Shown piece after piece: positions 8,748-18,060 of a stretch of 64,000 nt of DNA. The stretch lies in contig OZ220717.1 of NCBI GenBank assembly GCA_965116625.1, positions 3,286,001 to 3,350,000 of the forward strand, written 5' to 3'. This DNA comes from VXNE01 sp965116625. GTDB taxonomy: Bacteria > Pseudomonadota > Gammaproteobacteria > Pseudomonadales > Azotimanducaceae. Within the stretch, counting starts at the first letter, position 1. Each line of letters begins with the position of its first letter. The notes under the pieces were generated by a model. It ran no database searches. It saw only the letters and a list, made by a program, of their open reading frames with translations, and was not told the origin of the DNA. The translations under genes were made by a program, and so were the position numbers.

Positions 8748-10145
8748 TTGAACACCCTGGATACGCACAGCTTCGTCGATAGGGTCTGGGACGACGAAAT
8801 CGTCCCGGCGCTCGAGGACTACATTCGCATCCCCAACAAGTCGCCCGCGTTCGACCCGGACTGGGAGAGCCGCGGCCACATGGCCGAGGCCGTGGAACAG
8901 TTGCGCCGGTGGGCGGAGTCGTTCCCTGTCGAACGTGCCCGGATCGAGGTCGTGACCCTGCCAGGACGCACCCCTACCCTCGTAGTTGACATAGAAGGCG
9001 ACGCACCGGGAAATATCCTCTGGTACGGACACTACGACAAGCAGCCCGAATTCACCGGCTGGAACGAAGGCCTTTCCCCCTGGACGCCGGTGATCCGCAA
9101 CGGCCGACTCTATGGACGCGGCGGCGCCGACGACGGATACGCCATGTTCGGGAGCCTCACCGCCATAGCCGCCGCACAGCGCCAGGGCATACCCCATGCG
9201 CGCTCGATCGTCCTGATCGAAGGATGCGAGGAGAGCGGGAGCTTCGACCTGCCCTTCTACATGGAGGCGCTGAGCGACAGGATCGGCACGCCCGACCTTG
9301 TCATCTGCCTCGACGCCGAATGCGGAGACTATGACCGACTCTGGGCAACGACCTCCCTGCGCGGCATGCTGTCCGGCACCCTTACCGTCAGCGTGCTCTC
9401 CGAAGGCGTGCACTCCGGGGCCGCCGGCGGCATCGTGCCGTCGAGTTTCCGCCTTTTGCGGCAGGTGATCGAACGCGTGGAGGACGCCACGACCGGGGCC
9501 ATTCCCGAACTTGAAGTGGAAGTTCCCCCGGACGTGCACCGCCAGGCGGAACAGGTTGCCCGGACCCTGGGAGCCGGCGTGGTCGAACGCTTCCCCTGGA
9601 CGGCAGCTTCACGGCCTGATTCCGGGCTGGCGGATCTCGTCAAGGCCAACACCTGGGGACCGAGCCTCGGCGTCGTTGGCCTCGGCGGCGCCCCCGGCAT
9701 CAGCGATGCGGGCAACACGCTGCGTCCGTTCACCTCCGCAAAGCTGGTCTTTCGCCTGCCGCCGAGCCTCGATGCGGAATCAGCCTCGCAGCGCATCAAG
9801 GCGATACTCGAAAATGATCCGCCGCCGGGTGCCGAGGTGCGATTCGAACTCGATCCGGCCCACACGGGTTGGCACGCGCCACCGACGGCCCCCTGGCTCG
9901 GCGAGTCGGTCGACAACGCCTCCCGCGACTTCTTCGGTCAGCCCGCCCTGACCATGGGCACCGGCGGCACCATACCGTTCATGAAGATGTTGGGAGACCG
10001 GTACCCCGATGTGCAGTTCGTCGTGACGGGTCTGCTTGGTCCCGGCTCCAATGCGCACGGTCCGAACGAGTTCCTCGACATCGCCACTGGCAAACGGGTC
10101 ACCGCGTGCATGGCCCGGATACTGGCAGACCACGCCTCCCGGTAA
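8748..10145 (+). CDS. M20 family metallopeptidase (ArgE/DapE/CPG2-like)
   Basis: This 465-aa zinc-dependent peptidase or deacylase has the M20 metal motifs in order: GHYDKQP (His, Asp), GRGGADDGYAMFG (bridging Asp), EGCEESGS (catalytic Glu pair), CLDAECGDY, and a C-terminal HGPNEFLD histidine. A dimerisation lid lies in the middle (LSEGVHSGAAGG). This subfamily includes cytosolic dipeptidases. The start is TTG 8748, because other in-frame candidates are blocked by stops between btuB and here. It lies 18 bases after btuB and may share its transcript. No signal peptide is seen. Confidence 0.88.
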   Translation: MNTLDTHSFVDRVWDDEIVPALEDYIRIPNKSPAFDPDWESRGHMAEAVEQLRRWAESFPVERARIEVVTLPGRTPTLVVDIEGDAPGNILWYGHYDKQPEFTGWNEGLSPWTPVIRNGRLYGRGGADDGYAMFGSLTAIAAAQRQGIPHARSIVLIEGCEESGSFDLPFYMEALSDRIGTPDLVICLDAECGDYDRLWATTSLRGMLSGTLTVSVLSEGVHSGAAGGIVPSSFRLLRQVIERVEDATTGAIPELEVEVPPDVHRQAEQVARTLGAGVVERFPWTAASRPDSGLADLVKANTWGPSLGVVGLGGAPGISDAGNTLRPFTSAKLVFRLPPSLDAESASQRIKAILENDPPPGAEVRFELDPAHTGWHAPPTAPWLGESVDNASRDFFGQPALTMGTGGTIPFMKMLGDRYPDVQFVVTGLLGPGSNAHGPNEFLDIATGKRVTACMARILADHASR

Positions 10146-10176
10146 GGAGTTGACGGCACCCAGCCGTCCATGCAGG

Positions 10177-10202
10177 GGCCCGACCAGCAGGCAGCCCGGG
10201 CC
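10177..10202. terminator. Possible bidirectional hairpin between convergent genes
   Basis: GGCCCG (10177-10182) can pair with CGGGCC (10197-10202) in the short space between the convergent peptidase (ends 10145) and HNH gene (ends 10205). There is no T-run on either strand, so intrinsic termination is uncertain. Confidence 0.3.
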
Positions 10203-10204
10203 TC

Positions 10205-10795
10205 TTACGCCAGCAGGCGGCTGTCCTTGCCGAACTGCGCCCTCAGGAGATCCATCTGGTCGCCGAGAATCCTGCCCCCGTTGGTGAGCGCAAGGTATTC
10301 CGCGAAGTTCGGGAGGTAAGGCAGCGCGATCAGCTCCAAGCCGCACTCGTGGGGCAGCCGGCTGCCCTTGAAGTGGTTGCACCGCTTGCAGGCAGAAACG
10401 CAGTTGTCCCATCGGTCCTCGCCACCGCGCGCACGCGGCACGACGTGATCCCGGGTCAGTTCGAAATCGACGAACTCACCGCCGCAATAGAGGCATATGT
10501 TCCGGTCGCGCCGAAACAGCGCGGCGTTCGTCAGGGGTGGCACGCTTCGGGAAGGTTCGACGATGCGTCCCCGGCAGGCGACGATGCTGTGCACATCGAG
10601 CAGTGACCGGGTGCCATCGACGCGCGAGTGGCCACCGCGCAGGCGCAGGATGGCATCGCCCCAGGTCCAGACGACGAGGTCCCTGGCATAGGCGCACACA
10701 GCTTCCCGCCAGTGCATCCAGTCCACCGGCTGCCCGGCTACATTGAGCCGGAGGATGCGAGGCACGCGATCGAATTGTTCGAGCGTCGCCAACAT
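10205..10795 (-). CDS. HNH endonuclease, zinc-finger type
   Basis: The C-terminal half holds a complete HNH/zinc module: CLYCGGEF, then LTRDHVVPRARGGEDRWDN, then CSACKRCNHFKGSR, followed by the family tail (LELIALPYLPNFAEYLAL). The N-terminal ~100 residues (MLATLEQFDRVPRILRLNV; WREAVCAYARDLVVWTWGD) match the usual leader of this housekeeping-type HNH family, which is common near restriction or repair genes but of unknown target. ATG 10795 was preferred over ATG 10915, which would directly abut the divergent ATPase start; a GGGGA ribosome-site-like stretch precedes 10795. Confidence 0.85.
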   Translation of the reverse strand: MLATLEQFDRVPRILRLNVAGQPVDWMHWREAVCAYARDLVVWTWGDAILRLRGGHSRVDGTRSLLDVHSIVACRGRIVEPSRSVPPLTNAALFRRDRNICLYCGGEFVDFELTRDHVVPRARGGEDRWDNCVSACKRCNHFKGSRLPHECGLELIALPYLPNFAEYLALTNGGRILGDQMDLLRAQFGKDSRLLA

Positions 10796-10915
10796 GGCCA
10801 AGGTCCCCAAAAATTCGGCGCATTCTGACCAATCACCACCGTCAACGCAAACCCTTGTCGGAACCAGGACCGCAACAGAGTGAAAATTCTTCGATCGAAT
10901 CGTACAATTTGACAT

Positions 10916-12082
10916 ATGTGGATCGAACGTCATGTCGAATCTCTGCTCCTGCAGCGGGCAGCGACCCGTCCTGTAGTGGTGCTGACGGGGGCGCGTCAGA
11001 CAGGCAAGACGAGTCTCGTCCGGCGCCTGTTTCCGAGCCATTCCTTTGTCACGCTCGATTTGCCCAGCGAAGCGGAACAGGCGGAAAACGATCCGGGGTC
11101 CTTCCTCGCGCGGCATCCGCCTCCCGTCGTTATCGATGAAGTGCAGTACGCGCCAGGCCTCTTCAGGCACCTGAAGGCCGTCGTCGACGAGCATCGTGAC
11201 CGGGCCGGCGCGTTCATTCTGACAGGATCGCAGCCGTTCGGACTGATGCGCTCGGTGTCCGAGTCCCTCGCGGGGCGCGCCGAGATCACGGAGTTGGAAC
11301 CGTTGTCCTATGCGGAAGCGAAGTCGGCACTTCCCGACCTCCGCGTGGAAGAGTTCCTGGTACGAGGGGGGTTTCCGGAACTTCACGGCAACGCGGATAT
11401 AGACTCGCGCGGGTTTCTGCAATCCTACGTGGCAACATATCTCGAGCGCGACTTGCGCCAGCTCCTGCATGTCTCAAGCCTGCGCGACTACGAACGGTTC
11501 CTGCGGGCAGCGGCGCTGCGCACCGCGCAGCTACTGAACCGAGCCGACCTCGCGCGGGACGTGGGTATCAGCGGTTCGACCGCGGCGACGTGGCTGGCAG
11601 TGCTGGAGGCTTCCCATCAACTTGCGCTGCTCGAAACCTGGTACGGCAACCCGACGGTGTCCCTGGTCAAGAGGCCCAAGCTCTACCTTCGCGATGCCGG
11701 CCTGGCGGCATTCCTCTGCGGCATCCACACGGTGGACGACCTGCGCTCGTCGCCCCTCGCCGGCCCTCTGTGGGAAACCCTTGTATGCGCAGAGATTCGC
11801 CGCGCGCAGTCGAACCGGTACGGGCGCTGGCAGTTGAATTTCTGGCGCGACCGCAGCCGCGAAGCAGACTTTCTCTTCCACCGCGGGGGCCGATTCCGAC
11901 TCGCCGATGCAAAGTGGACCGAACAGCCCCGGGCGCGCGACGCCACGGTACTGCGCAAGGTGGCGGCGATGCTGCCCACCGATTCCGTCGTCGACCTTGC
12001 CGTGATCTGCCGCGCGCCAAACGCCTACCCGCTGGACGATCGCGTTACCGCCACTCCACTCGAAGACTTGCGGATCGATTGA
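10916..12082 (+). CDS. AAA ATPase with DUF4143 domain (second copy of the family)
   Basis: This 388-aa protein has Walker A GARQTGKTS near residue 28, Walker B PVVIDEVQYAP near 75, sensor ILTGSQPF, and an arginine-containing VRGGFPELH. A winged-helix-like segment (RAALRTAQLLNRADLARDVGIS) is followed by the DUF4143 core (LNFWRDRSREADFLFHRGGR; ADAKWTEQPR). It belongs to the same family as the gene at 1646 but is clearly divergent from it. The start ATG forms a CATATG with a possible upstream ATG of the HNH gene, so the two genes share a divergent promoter region at 10796-10915. Function is unknown. Confidence 0.87.
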   Translation: MWIERHVESLLLQRAATRPVVVLTGARQTGKTSLVRRLFPSHSFVTLDLPSEAEQAENDPGSFLARHPPPVVIDEVQYAPGLFRHLKAVVDEHRDRAGAFILTGSQPFGLMRSVSESLAGRAEITELEPLSYAEAKSALPDLRVEEFLVRGGFPELHGNADIDSRGFLQSYVATYLERDLRQLLHVSSLRDYERFLRAAALRTAQLLNRADLARDVGISGSTAATWLAVLEASHQLALLETWYGNPTVSLVKRPKLYLRDAGLAAFLCGIHTVDDLRSSPLAGPLWETLVCAEIRRAQSNRYGRWQLNFWRDRSREADFLFHRGGRFRLADAKWTEQPRARDATVLRKVAAMLPTDSVVDLAVICRAPNAYPLDDRVTATPLEDLRID

Positions 12083-12109
12083 CACGACGCGCCCATGTGT
12101 CGATCCAGG

Positions 12110-14098
12110 CTATTGGCCGCCGCCCTGCAACTCGACAAACCTCCGATAGCGGCTGGCGGTGTCCGCCATCAGCGCTTCGTGGCTTCCGATGCCCCTGATC
12201 TCGCCTTCCTCCAAGAAGACGATGCGGTCCGCCCGGCGCACGGTGGAGAGGCGGTGCGCGATGACGATGACCAGCCGCCCCTTGCTGGCGTCTCGCAGAG
12301 CCCGTACCAGCGCGTTTTCCGTTTGCGGGTCGAGGGCGGCGGTCGGCTCGTCCAGTATCAGGACGGGCGTGTTGCGGATCAGGCCACGCGCGATGCAGAG
12401 CCGCTGCTTCTGGCCGACTGACAGGGTATCGCCGGACCGGCCGAGCACCGTGTCGATACCGTCGGGCAGCGCGCGCACGAACTCCAGCGCGCCAGCAGTC
12501 GCCAGCGCTTCAAGCATGTCCGCGTCGGTCGCATCCGGTTTGACCATCAGGAGGTTGTCGCGGATGGACTCCGACATCAGCATGTGTTCCTGGAACACGT
12601 AGGCGACCTGGTCGCGCAGTGAATCCACATCGACCTCCTGGATGTCCCGGCCGTCGAACAGCACGCGGCCGGCGTCCGGCCGAATGAATCCGGGGATGAG
12701 GTAGGCGAGACTGGTCTTCCCCGCGCCCGTGGGGCCGACAATGGCGACCAGTTCCCCCGATTCAAGCTCCAGGTCGATGCCCTTGAGCGCTTGCCGCCCA
12801 TCCGGATACGTGAAGTCGACGCCCTCTATCCGCACGGCGCCGGCGAAGGCCTCCAGACGAGACTCATCGCTACCGCGATTCTCGTCCGGCTGATCAATGA
12901 AGAAGAACACCCGCCTGACAGCCGCTGCGTTACCCTGCAGTTCGATCCAGAACGTACCTACGCTGAGCGCAGGGAATCCAAGCGACAGGCCGAGGCCGAA
13001 CAACACGCCCCAGTCGCCCGGCGTGAGCACCCCGTCGATGACCTGGTCGGTGATGAAGACATAGGCCCAGAAGCCGAACACGGCCAGCGCGCCGAGGCCC
13101 GCGAACCCGACGATGATCTCCACCAGCTTGACGAAGCGGTAGCGCCGGAATGACTCGCGGCTCCGCGCATCGATCCGTTCCTTCTCGCGCGTCATCCCCC
13201 CCAGGCTCTGCACCGCCGAAACGTTGCCCATACTCTCCTCCAGGGCATTGGTCGTGGCGGCACCGGCGGCGCGGCTCTCCTGCTGCACGCGTCGTGCGAG
13301 CCCCGAGAACGGCACGGTGATGAAGAGGCCCGCGGGAATCACTGCACACGCCGCCCAGACCAGTTCCGGTGCGATATCGCCATAGGAATAGCTGATCATG
13401 TACAGCGAAATCGCCGCGCCGACGAGCGCAAAGAGCGGTTCCAGCGTGGCGCGGTAGCACATCTGCGGCAGCATCGGCGCGTCGTACATGACGCGATACA
13501 CGGCGTCCCCGATGCGGTGGTTGTCGAGCACCGTCATTGGCAGCCGCCCCATGCGCCGAAACAGATCGGTGCGCAGGCGGTTTGTCAGACGCTGCGAAAT
13601 GCGAATGTGGACCAGTGTCTCGATGATGCCGAAGATGCCGGATGTACCGCTGCCGCCCCGGCTGATGTCGTTCTCGGATTGGGTCGCGCTGTCCTCGCCC
13701 TGGGAAAATGACGCCGCCGTCTCCTCGCGGCCAAAGAGGATGAGCAAAACGAAGAGAAGACCGGTGACCGCGGCCATGATCCCCATGGGCGACAGATCCG
13801 CAATGGCATCGACAAACGGCGCGACATGCGGCGGGAAAGGCACCTCCGTCTGATCGAACGGCTGTTGCAGCAGGACCTGGTCGATGATGATCTTCGCGAG
13901 CCACGACAGGTACAGGCCCGGGATCAGGGCAATGAAGCTCAAGGTTATTTTGCCCAGGAACAGACCGCGCGCCGCGGAGACGAGTTTCAGCGCTCGCCAC
14001 AGGATCCCTGCCACTTCGAGGTTGGTGATCCTGGTGCGCGTGTCAAGACGGTCGTCGAAGTAGGTATTCGACGTATCCTGGGCGGCGACGTCGCTCAT
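12110..14098 (-). CDS. ABC exporter half-transporter (membrane + ATPase), subunit 2
   Basis: This 662-aa fused permease-ATPase has six predicted membrane helices in the first ~380 residues and a C-terminal nucleotide-binding domain. The NBD shows GPTGAGKTS (Walker A), VFQEHML (Q-loop), LSVGQKQR (signature), LILDEPTAALD (Walker B with catalytic Glu) and AHRLSTV (H-loop). A polar insertion (REETAASFSQGEDSATQ..) lies between early helices. It overlaps the upstream ABC gene by ATGA, so the pair is translationally coupled and probably forms a heterodimeric exporter of the lipid/drug/peptide class. The substrate is unknown. Confidence 0.9.
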   Translation of the reverse strand: MSDVAAQDTSNTYFDDRLDTRTRITNLEVAGILWRALKLVSAARGLFLGKITLSFIALIPGLYLSWLAKIIIDQVLLQQPFDQTEVPFPPHVAPFVDAIADLSPMGIMAAVTGLLFVLLILFGREETAASFSQGEDSATQSENDISRGGSGTSGIFGIIETLVHIRISQRLTNRLRTDLFRRMGRLPMTVLDNHRIGDAVYRVMYDAPMLPQMCYRATLEPLFALVGAAISLYMISYSYGDIAPELVWAACAVIPAGLFITVPFSGLARRVQQESRAAGAATTNALEESMGNVSAVQSLGGMTREKERIDARSRESFRRYRFVKLVEIIVGFAGLGALAVFGFWAYVFITDQVIDGVLTPGDWGVLFGLGLSLGFPALSVGTFWIELQGNAAAVRRVFFFIDQPDENRGSDESRLEAFAGAVRIEGVDFTYPDGRQALKGIDLELESGELVAIVGPTGAGKTSLAYLIPGFIRPDAGRVLFDGRDIQEVDVDSLRDQVAYVFQEHMLMSESIRDNLLMVKPDATDADMLEALATAGALEFVRALPDGIDTVLGRSGDTLSVGQKQRLCIARGLIRNTPVLILDEPTAALDPQTENALVRALRDASKGRLVIVIAHRLSTVRRADRIVFLEEGEIRGIGSHEALMADTASRYRRFVELQGGGQ

Positions 14099-16143
14099 TC
14101 CGGCAACCCCTGCGTATCAACTTCCACTTCCGCGTTGACAAAGCGCCTGTAGCGGCCATCCGGGATCGACATCAACGATGCATGGTCACCGAGTTCACGG
14201 ATCTCGCCCTCTTCGAGAAACGCGATCTGGTCGGCATTGCGAATCGTGGACAGGCGATGGGTGATGAGAAATACGATCCGCTCGCGCCCCCATTCCGACA
14301 GGTTCTCGAGCACCGCGTGCTCGGTCTGGGCATCGAGCGACGCGGTGGGTTCATCGAGGATGAGGATCGGCGTGTCCCGGACGATGGCCCTGGCAATGGA
14401 CAGGCGCTGGCGCTGGCCGGTGGACAGTTTGCCGCCGCGCTCTCCGAGTTCCGTGTCGTAACCCTGCGCCATCTCCCGAATGAAGGCGTCCGCGCAGGCG
14501 ACCCTCGCCGCGGACTCGATCGCCTGGCGGCTCGCGTCCGCCTCGGCGTAGGCGATGTTGTCCGCCACCGTGGTGGCGAAGAGCGTGTTCTGCTGCAGGG
14601 CGATGGCGACCCCCGCACGCAGGCTTTCCATCCGTATATCCGGGAGAGGCACGCCATTGATGCGAATCGTCCCCGCGTCGGGGTCGTAGAGCCGCAACAA
14701 CAGCGACATCAGGGTCGATTTGCCCGAACCGGTGCCACCGACGATGGCGGTGATGGTGCCTGTTTCCGCCTTGAGATCGATCCCGCCGAGTACAGGCTGC
14801 GCCGGGTCGTAGCCGAACGCCACGCGTTCAAACCGGATCTCCCGGATCGGCGCGGGCAGCGGTACGGCATCGTCGGCGTCGACGATGTCCGGCTTCAGGT
14901 CGAGTAGAAAGAACGCGCGGTCGAGGCCAACCCCCATGTCCTGAATCACGCCCCACATGCCGATCAGGTGCGAGCCGTTCTCGACGTATTCTCCCATCCG
15001 GCTGCCTGCCGCTTGGAAGGCGCCAAGGTTCCAGGCCGAGAACCCGACCAGCGCCACGGCCCCCGCAAGGAAAGTCGGCGTTTCGGCAATCGTCCAGCCA
15101 GCCATCAGGTACTGCGCGCCGATGATCAGGGCGCCGGTGATGACGATGACCAGCACTCGCATGAGGATGAACTCCGTGCGCAGCCAGAAGGCCGCATCCA
15201 ACGCCCGCCGGGAGTCCTCGTCGAAACGTGAAGCCATCACGCGCTCGGCCCGGTTCGCCTTGATGATGCGGATCGCAGCGAAAGCCTCCTGGATCCTCGA
15301 AGTGAGCGCGCTATTCGTCGTTCGGGCGCGGCGGGACCGTATCTGCAACCGGGGCGTAAACCAGGCCACGAGCACAAGGACCGGCAGCATCCCCGCCAGG
15401 TACAGGCCACCCAGGATCGGACTGAATAGCCAGATGACCAGGAAGCTGAACACCACCTGCCCGATCGCGACCACCGGCTCAAGTACGGCCCGCTCAATGA
15501 TGCTCGTGATCATCGCGCTGTCCTGGTAGATGCGATAGATGGCATCGCCGGTGCGGGCGTGGCTGTGATATCGCAATGAAAGATGTTCGGCACGCTCCAT
15601 CATCGTCACCCGCAGGTACTGGTTCACCCTTTGCAGGATCCACGTGCGGTAATAGTCGATCGTTGGGCCGAGCATGAAGAACACCAACGCCGTGAACGCG
15701 AACACCGCGCCCAGCCGATTCCGGACCACGCGCCGCTGTTCGGCGTTCATCGTTACCGCGGGGTCGAACGGCGCTTCGGCTACCGACTCTGCGCTGTCCG
15801 CATCCTCGAACCCTTCATCGCGGGCGGACGCCACTTCGTCCACCAGGTCCACGCCCTCGGTATCCGGCGCTCGGACATAGCTTTCGTCCAACTGCAACAG
15901 CACCGCCTGGTCATGTTGCAGCTTCTCGCCCAGCAGGATCTTGTTGTTGAACAGGTCGTACGCGATCAGGGTCGATACGATGAAAACGAGTTCAAGGGCA
16001 TAGCGCGCCACGATCCAGGCGACGAGATGCCGAAGCTGCGGCCGCATGTACGGCCACGTCCGCAGTACAAGTCGGCCGAGTTCTCGCGGCGATAGCGTGC
16101 TCCGCTCCGCCGCAGAGGCTGTTGCAGGAATCGCCTCGCTCAC
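14095..16143 (-). CDS. ABC exporter half-transporter (membrane + ATPase), subunit 1
   Basis: This 682-aa type I ABC exporter subunit has Walker A GGTGSGKST, signature LSTGQRQR, Walker B LILDEPTASLD and H-loop THRLST. Both NBDs of the pair therefore look catalytically complete, unlike many heterodimeric exporters with one degenerate site. An unusual acidic loop of about 60 residues (VRAPDTEGVDLVDEVASARDE..) sits between helices 1 and 2, probably on the periplasmic side. It starts ATG 16143 and ends in a 4-base overlap with the partner's start. Confidence 0.9.
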   Translation of the reverse strand: MSEAIPATASAAERSTLSPRELGRLVLRTWPYMRPQLRHLVAWIVARYALELVFIVSTLIAYDLFNNKILLGEKLQHDQAVLLQLDESYVRAPDTEGVDLVDEVASARDEGFEDADSAESVAEAPFDPAVTMNAEQRRVVRNRLGAVFAFTALVFFMLGPTIDYYRTWILQRVNQYLRVTMMERAEHLSLRYHSHARTGDAIYRIYQDSAMITSIIERAVLEPVVAIGQVVFSFLVIWLFSPILGGLYLAGMLPVLVLVAWFTPRLQIRSRRARTTNSALTSRIQEAFAAIRIIKANRAERVMASRFDEDSRRALDAAFWLRTEFILMRVLVIVITGALIIGAQYLMAGWTIAETPTFLAGAVALVGFSAWNLGAFQAAGSRMGEYVENGSHLIGMWGVIQDMGVGLDRAFFLLDLKPDIVDADDAVPLPAPIREIRFERVAFGYDPAQPVLGGIDLKAETGTITAIVGGTGSGKSTLMSLLLRLYDPDAGTIRINGVPLPDIRMESLRAGVAIALQQNTLFATTVADNIAYAEADASRQAIESAARVACADAFIREMAQGYDTELGERGGKLSTGQRQRLSIARAIVRDTPILILDEPTASLDAQTEHAVLENLSEWGRERIVFLITHRLSTIRNADQIAFLEEGEIRELGDHASLMSIPDGRYRRFVNAEVEVDTQGLPE

Positions 16144-16272
16144 AATTCGGTACCCGGAGGCACGCAGGTCCCGGCGATGCCGCAGCGGGCACGGCGACGC
16201 ACCGACCTTGTTCTCAACAGGCGACGCACTGACCTTTGACAGATGACCTGGTGACCGGCAAAGTAGCGCGCC

Positions 16273-16494
16273 ATGCCGACAGCCCCTGTCAAGCTTGCCC
16301 TGATGCTGGCGCTCTCCCTGGTAGCCCTATCGGGATGCCGCTCCGGATCCACCGCGAGCGGTGAGGCGCCTGCGTCATCCGACGACGAAACAGACTGGTT
16401 CTGCCAGGAGGATGGAGATTCGGGGGAGTGGCATTGCATCCAGGACGACGAGTTGGCACGCAACCCGGAAAAGGCGGAGCACGGTTCCCAATAG
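16273..16494 (+). CDS. Small lipoprotein
   Basis: This 73-aa protein has a lipoprotein signal peptide (LALMLALSLVALSGC, lipobox LSGC). A short acidic mature part follows, containing two more cysteines (DWFCQEDGDSGEWHC), which could form a disulfide in the periplasm. The family is not recognised. It is divergent from the ABC exporter. Its TAG stop overlaps the first bases of repeat copy B. Confidence 0.7.
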   Translation: MPTAPVKLALMLALSLVALSGCRSGSTASGEAPASSDDETDWFCQEDGDSGEWHCIQDDELARNPEKAEHGSQ

Positions 16495-16585
16495 GCTTCC
16501 ACGGTAGTACGCACCCGCCGATGGGGAAATGCCAGCACTTCCTTGCGCACCAGCGGTCGGGGAGCATTCCCCGGCTGAAGGCTCC
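16493..16585 (+). repeat. 94-bp palindromic repeat, copy B (diverged)
   Basis: This 93-bp copy runs from AGGCTT to GGCTCC. It has about a dozen substitutions against the 18-kb copies but keeps the stem (TCGGGGA / TTCCCCGG) and the AGTACGC and CTGAAGGCTCC landmarks. It occupies the convergent gap between the small lipoprotein and the peroxiredoxin and starts on the lipoprotein's stop codon. Confidence 0.75.
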
Positions 16586-16630
16586 GTAGCGAGCCGACGA
16601 CCCTCCAGCCGGCCCGCTGGGAAACGCCAC

Positions 16631-17110
16631 CTACAGCGCTTCGAGGATGGCTTCCGCCCTGCTCACGTCGAACTCGCCGGGACCCTCCACCGCCAACGTG
16701 GTGACCGTGCCGTCCTCGACGATCATGGCGTAGCGCTGCGAGCGCGTCCCGAGACCGAAGCCCCTGCCGTCCATCTCGAGGCCCAGGGCCCTGGTGAAAT
16801 CCCCGTTGCCGTCGCTCGCCATGGTGAGATCCCCGGCGCCGCGGTCCTGGCTCCACGCGTCCATGACGAACGGATCGTTGACCGCGACACAGACGATGCT
16901 GTCCACGCCCTTCTCCCTTATGGCGTCCGCATTGGCAACGTAGCCGGGCAAATGCTGTTCCGAACACGTCGGCGTAAACGCTCCCGGCACCGCAAACAAT
17001 ACGACCTTCTTGCCGCCGAACAGCTCGCCTGTACTGACCGGCGCCGGCATTCCGTCACGAATCGTATGCACAGTCGCCTCGGGGAGTTTGTCGCCTTCCT
17101 GAATTGCCAT
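16631..17110 (-). CDS. Peroxiredoxin, Prx5/AhpE-like redoxin
   Basis: This 159-aa thiol peroxidase reduces H2O2 and organic hydroperoxides. The peroxidatic cysteine lies in VPGAFTPTCSEQHLPGY near residue 50, the hallmark of the Prx5 subfamily. The following VNDPFVMDAW and DGNGDFTRALGLEMD segments are also diagnostic. ATG 17110 (MAIQEGDKLPEA) was chosen over the upstream frame opening at 17263, which lies opposite the next gene's start. It is cytoplasmic and divergent from the SDR gene at 17262. Confidence 0.93.
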   Translation of the reverse strand: MAIQEGDKLPEATVHTIRDGMPAPVSTGELFGGKKVVLFAVPGAFTPTCSEQHLPGYVANADAIREKGVDSIVCVAVNDPFVMDAWSQDRGAGDLTMASDGNGDFTRALGLEMDGRGFGLGTRSQRYAMIVEDGTVTTLAVEGPGEFDVSRAEAILEAL

Positions 17111-17261
17111 CTGGTATTCCCTGGTGGAGTGGTTGCTTCGAGATAGCCGGCGAGTGTAACGGCGAAGACGGAGGCGATTCAATTGCAGGACAGGTGGCCG
17201 CTTGTCGCGCAATGCGCCCGCCATATAATCCTCCGCCCACCCTCCTCCCCGAAGGCTCTCC

Positions 17262-18056
17262 ATGACGGATCAACGAACCGTGCTCATCACCGGCGGCGCA
17301 CGCGGTATCGGCAAGGGTATTGCGAAGAGTTTTCTCGAGGCCGGGCACCGGGTCATGATCGCTGATCTCGACACTTCCCCGGAGCCGGGAAAGGACTGGA
17401 ATTACCGGCTCGCGACCGCGACCGAGATGGACGCCACGGTGGACGAACTCTCGGAGTTCGGGAACGTGCGCTGCACGCCCGTGGACGTGACCCGGGCCGA
17501 TTCCTGCGCATCCGCGGTAGCGGCCACCGTCAACGCGTTCGGGCGCCTCGACGTGCTGGTCAACAACGCCGGCGTCATCGACACCGGCCGCATCGATGCC
17601 TTCACACAAGCCCAGTGGGACCGGATCTTTGCCGTTAACGTCAGGGGCATCTTCCTGATGACGCAGGCCGCCCTGGAAGCGCTGCGCGCCTCCCCCGACG
17701 CCGCGATCGTCAACACGTCTTCCGTCTCGGGCAAGCGAGGCGGGCCGTTCATCGCCGCTTACGCCGGCTCGAAGTTCGCCGCGATCGGCGTCACGCAATC
17801 GTTCGCCCTGGAACTCGCGCCCGACGGCATCCGCGTCAACGCGCTATGCCCGGGAATGGTCGGAACCGCCATGTGGCTGGATCACCTCATGGCGGACCAG
17901 GGCGCCGGAGCTTTCGAGAGGCGCATGAGCGAACGCATTCCGCTTGGCAGGCCGCAGACCGCGGAGGACATGGGCCAGGCGGCCGTTTTCCTGGCGACGG
18001 CGCCGAATGTCACGGGCATTGCCCTGAACGTCGCCGGCGGCGTGGAAATGCGTTGA
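17262..18056 (+). CDS. Short-chain dehydrogenase/reductase
   Basis: This 264-aa classical SDR has the cofactor motif TGGARGIGKG at residues 10-19, NNAG at about 100, catalytic Ser in NTSSVSG near 150 and YxxxK in YAGSKFA near 162. The C-terminal region (PLGRPQTAEDMGQAAVFLA..GIALNVAGG) is typical of the family. The acidic end of beta-2 (IADLDT) suggests NAD(H) preference. The substrate is unknown. Three tandem repeat copies begin 4 bases after its stop. Confidence 0.92.
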   Translation: MTDQRTVLITGGARGIGKGIAKSFLEAGHRVMIADLDTSPEPGKDWNYRLATATEMDATVDELSEFGNVRCTPVDVTRADSCASAVAATVNAFGRLDVLVNNAGVIDTGRIDAFTQAQWDRIFAVNVRGIFLMTQAALEALRASPDAAIVNTSSVSGKRGGPFIAAYAGSKFAAIGVTQSFALELAPDGIRVNALCPGMVGTAMWLDHLMADQGAGAFERRMSERIPLGRPQTAEDMGQAAVFLATAPNVTGIALNVAGGVEMR

Positions 18057-18060
18057 TGGC

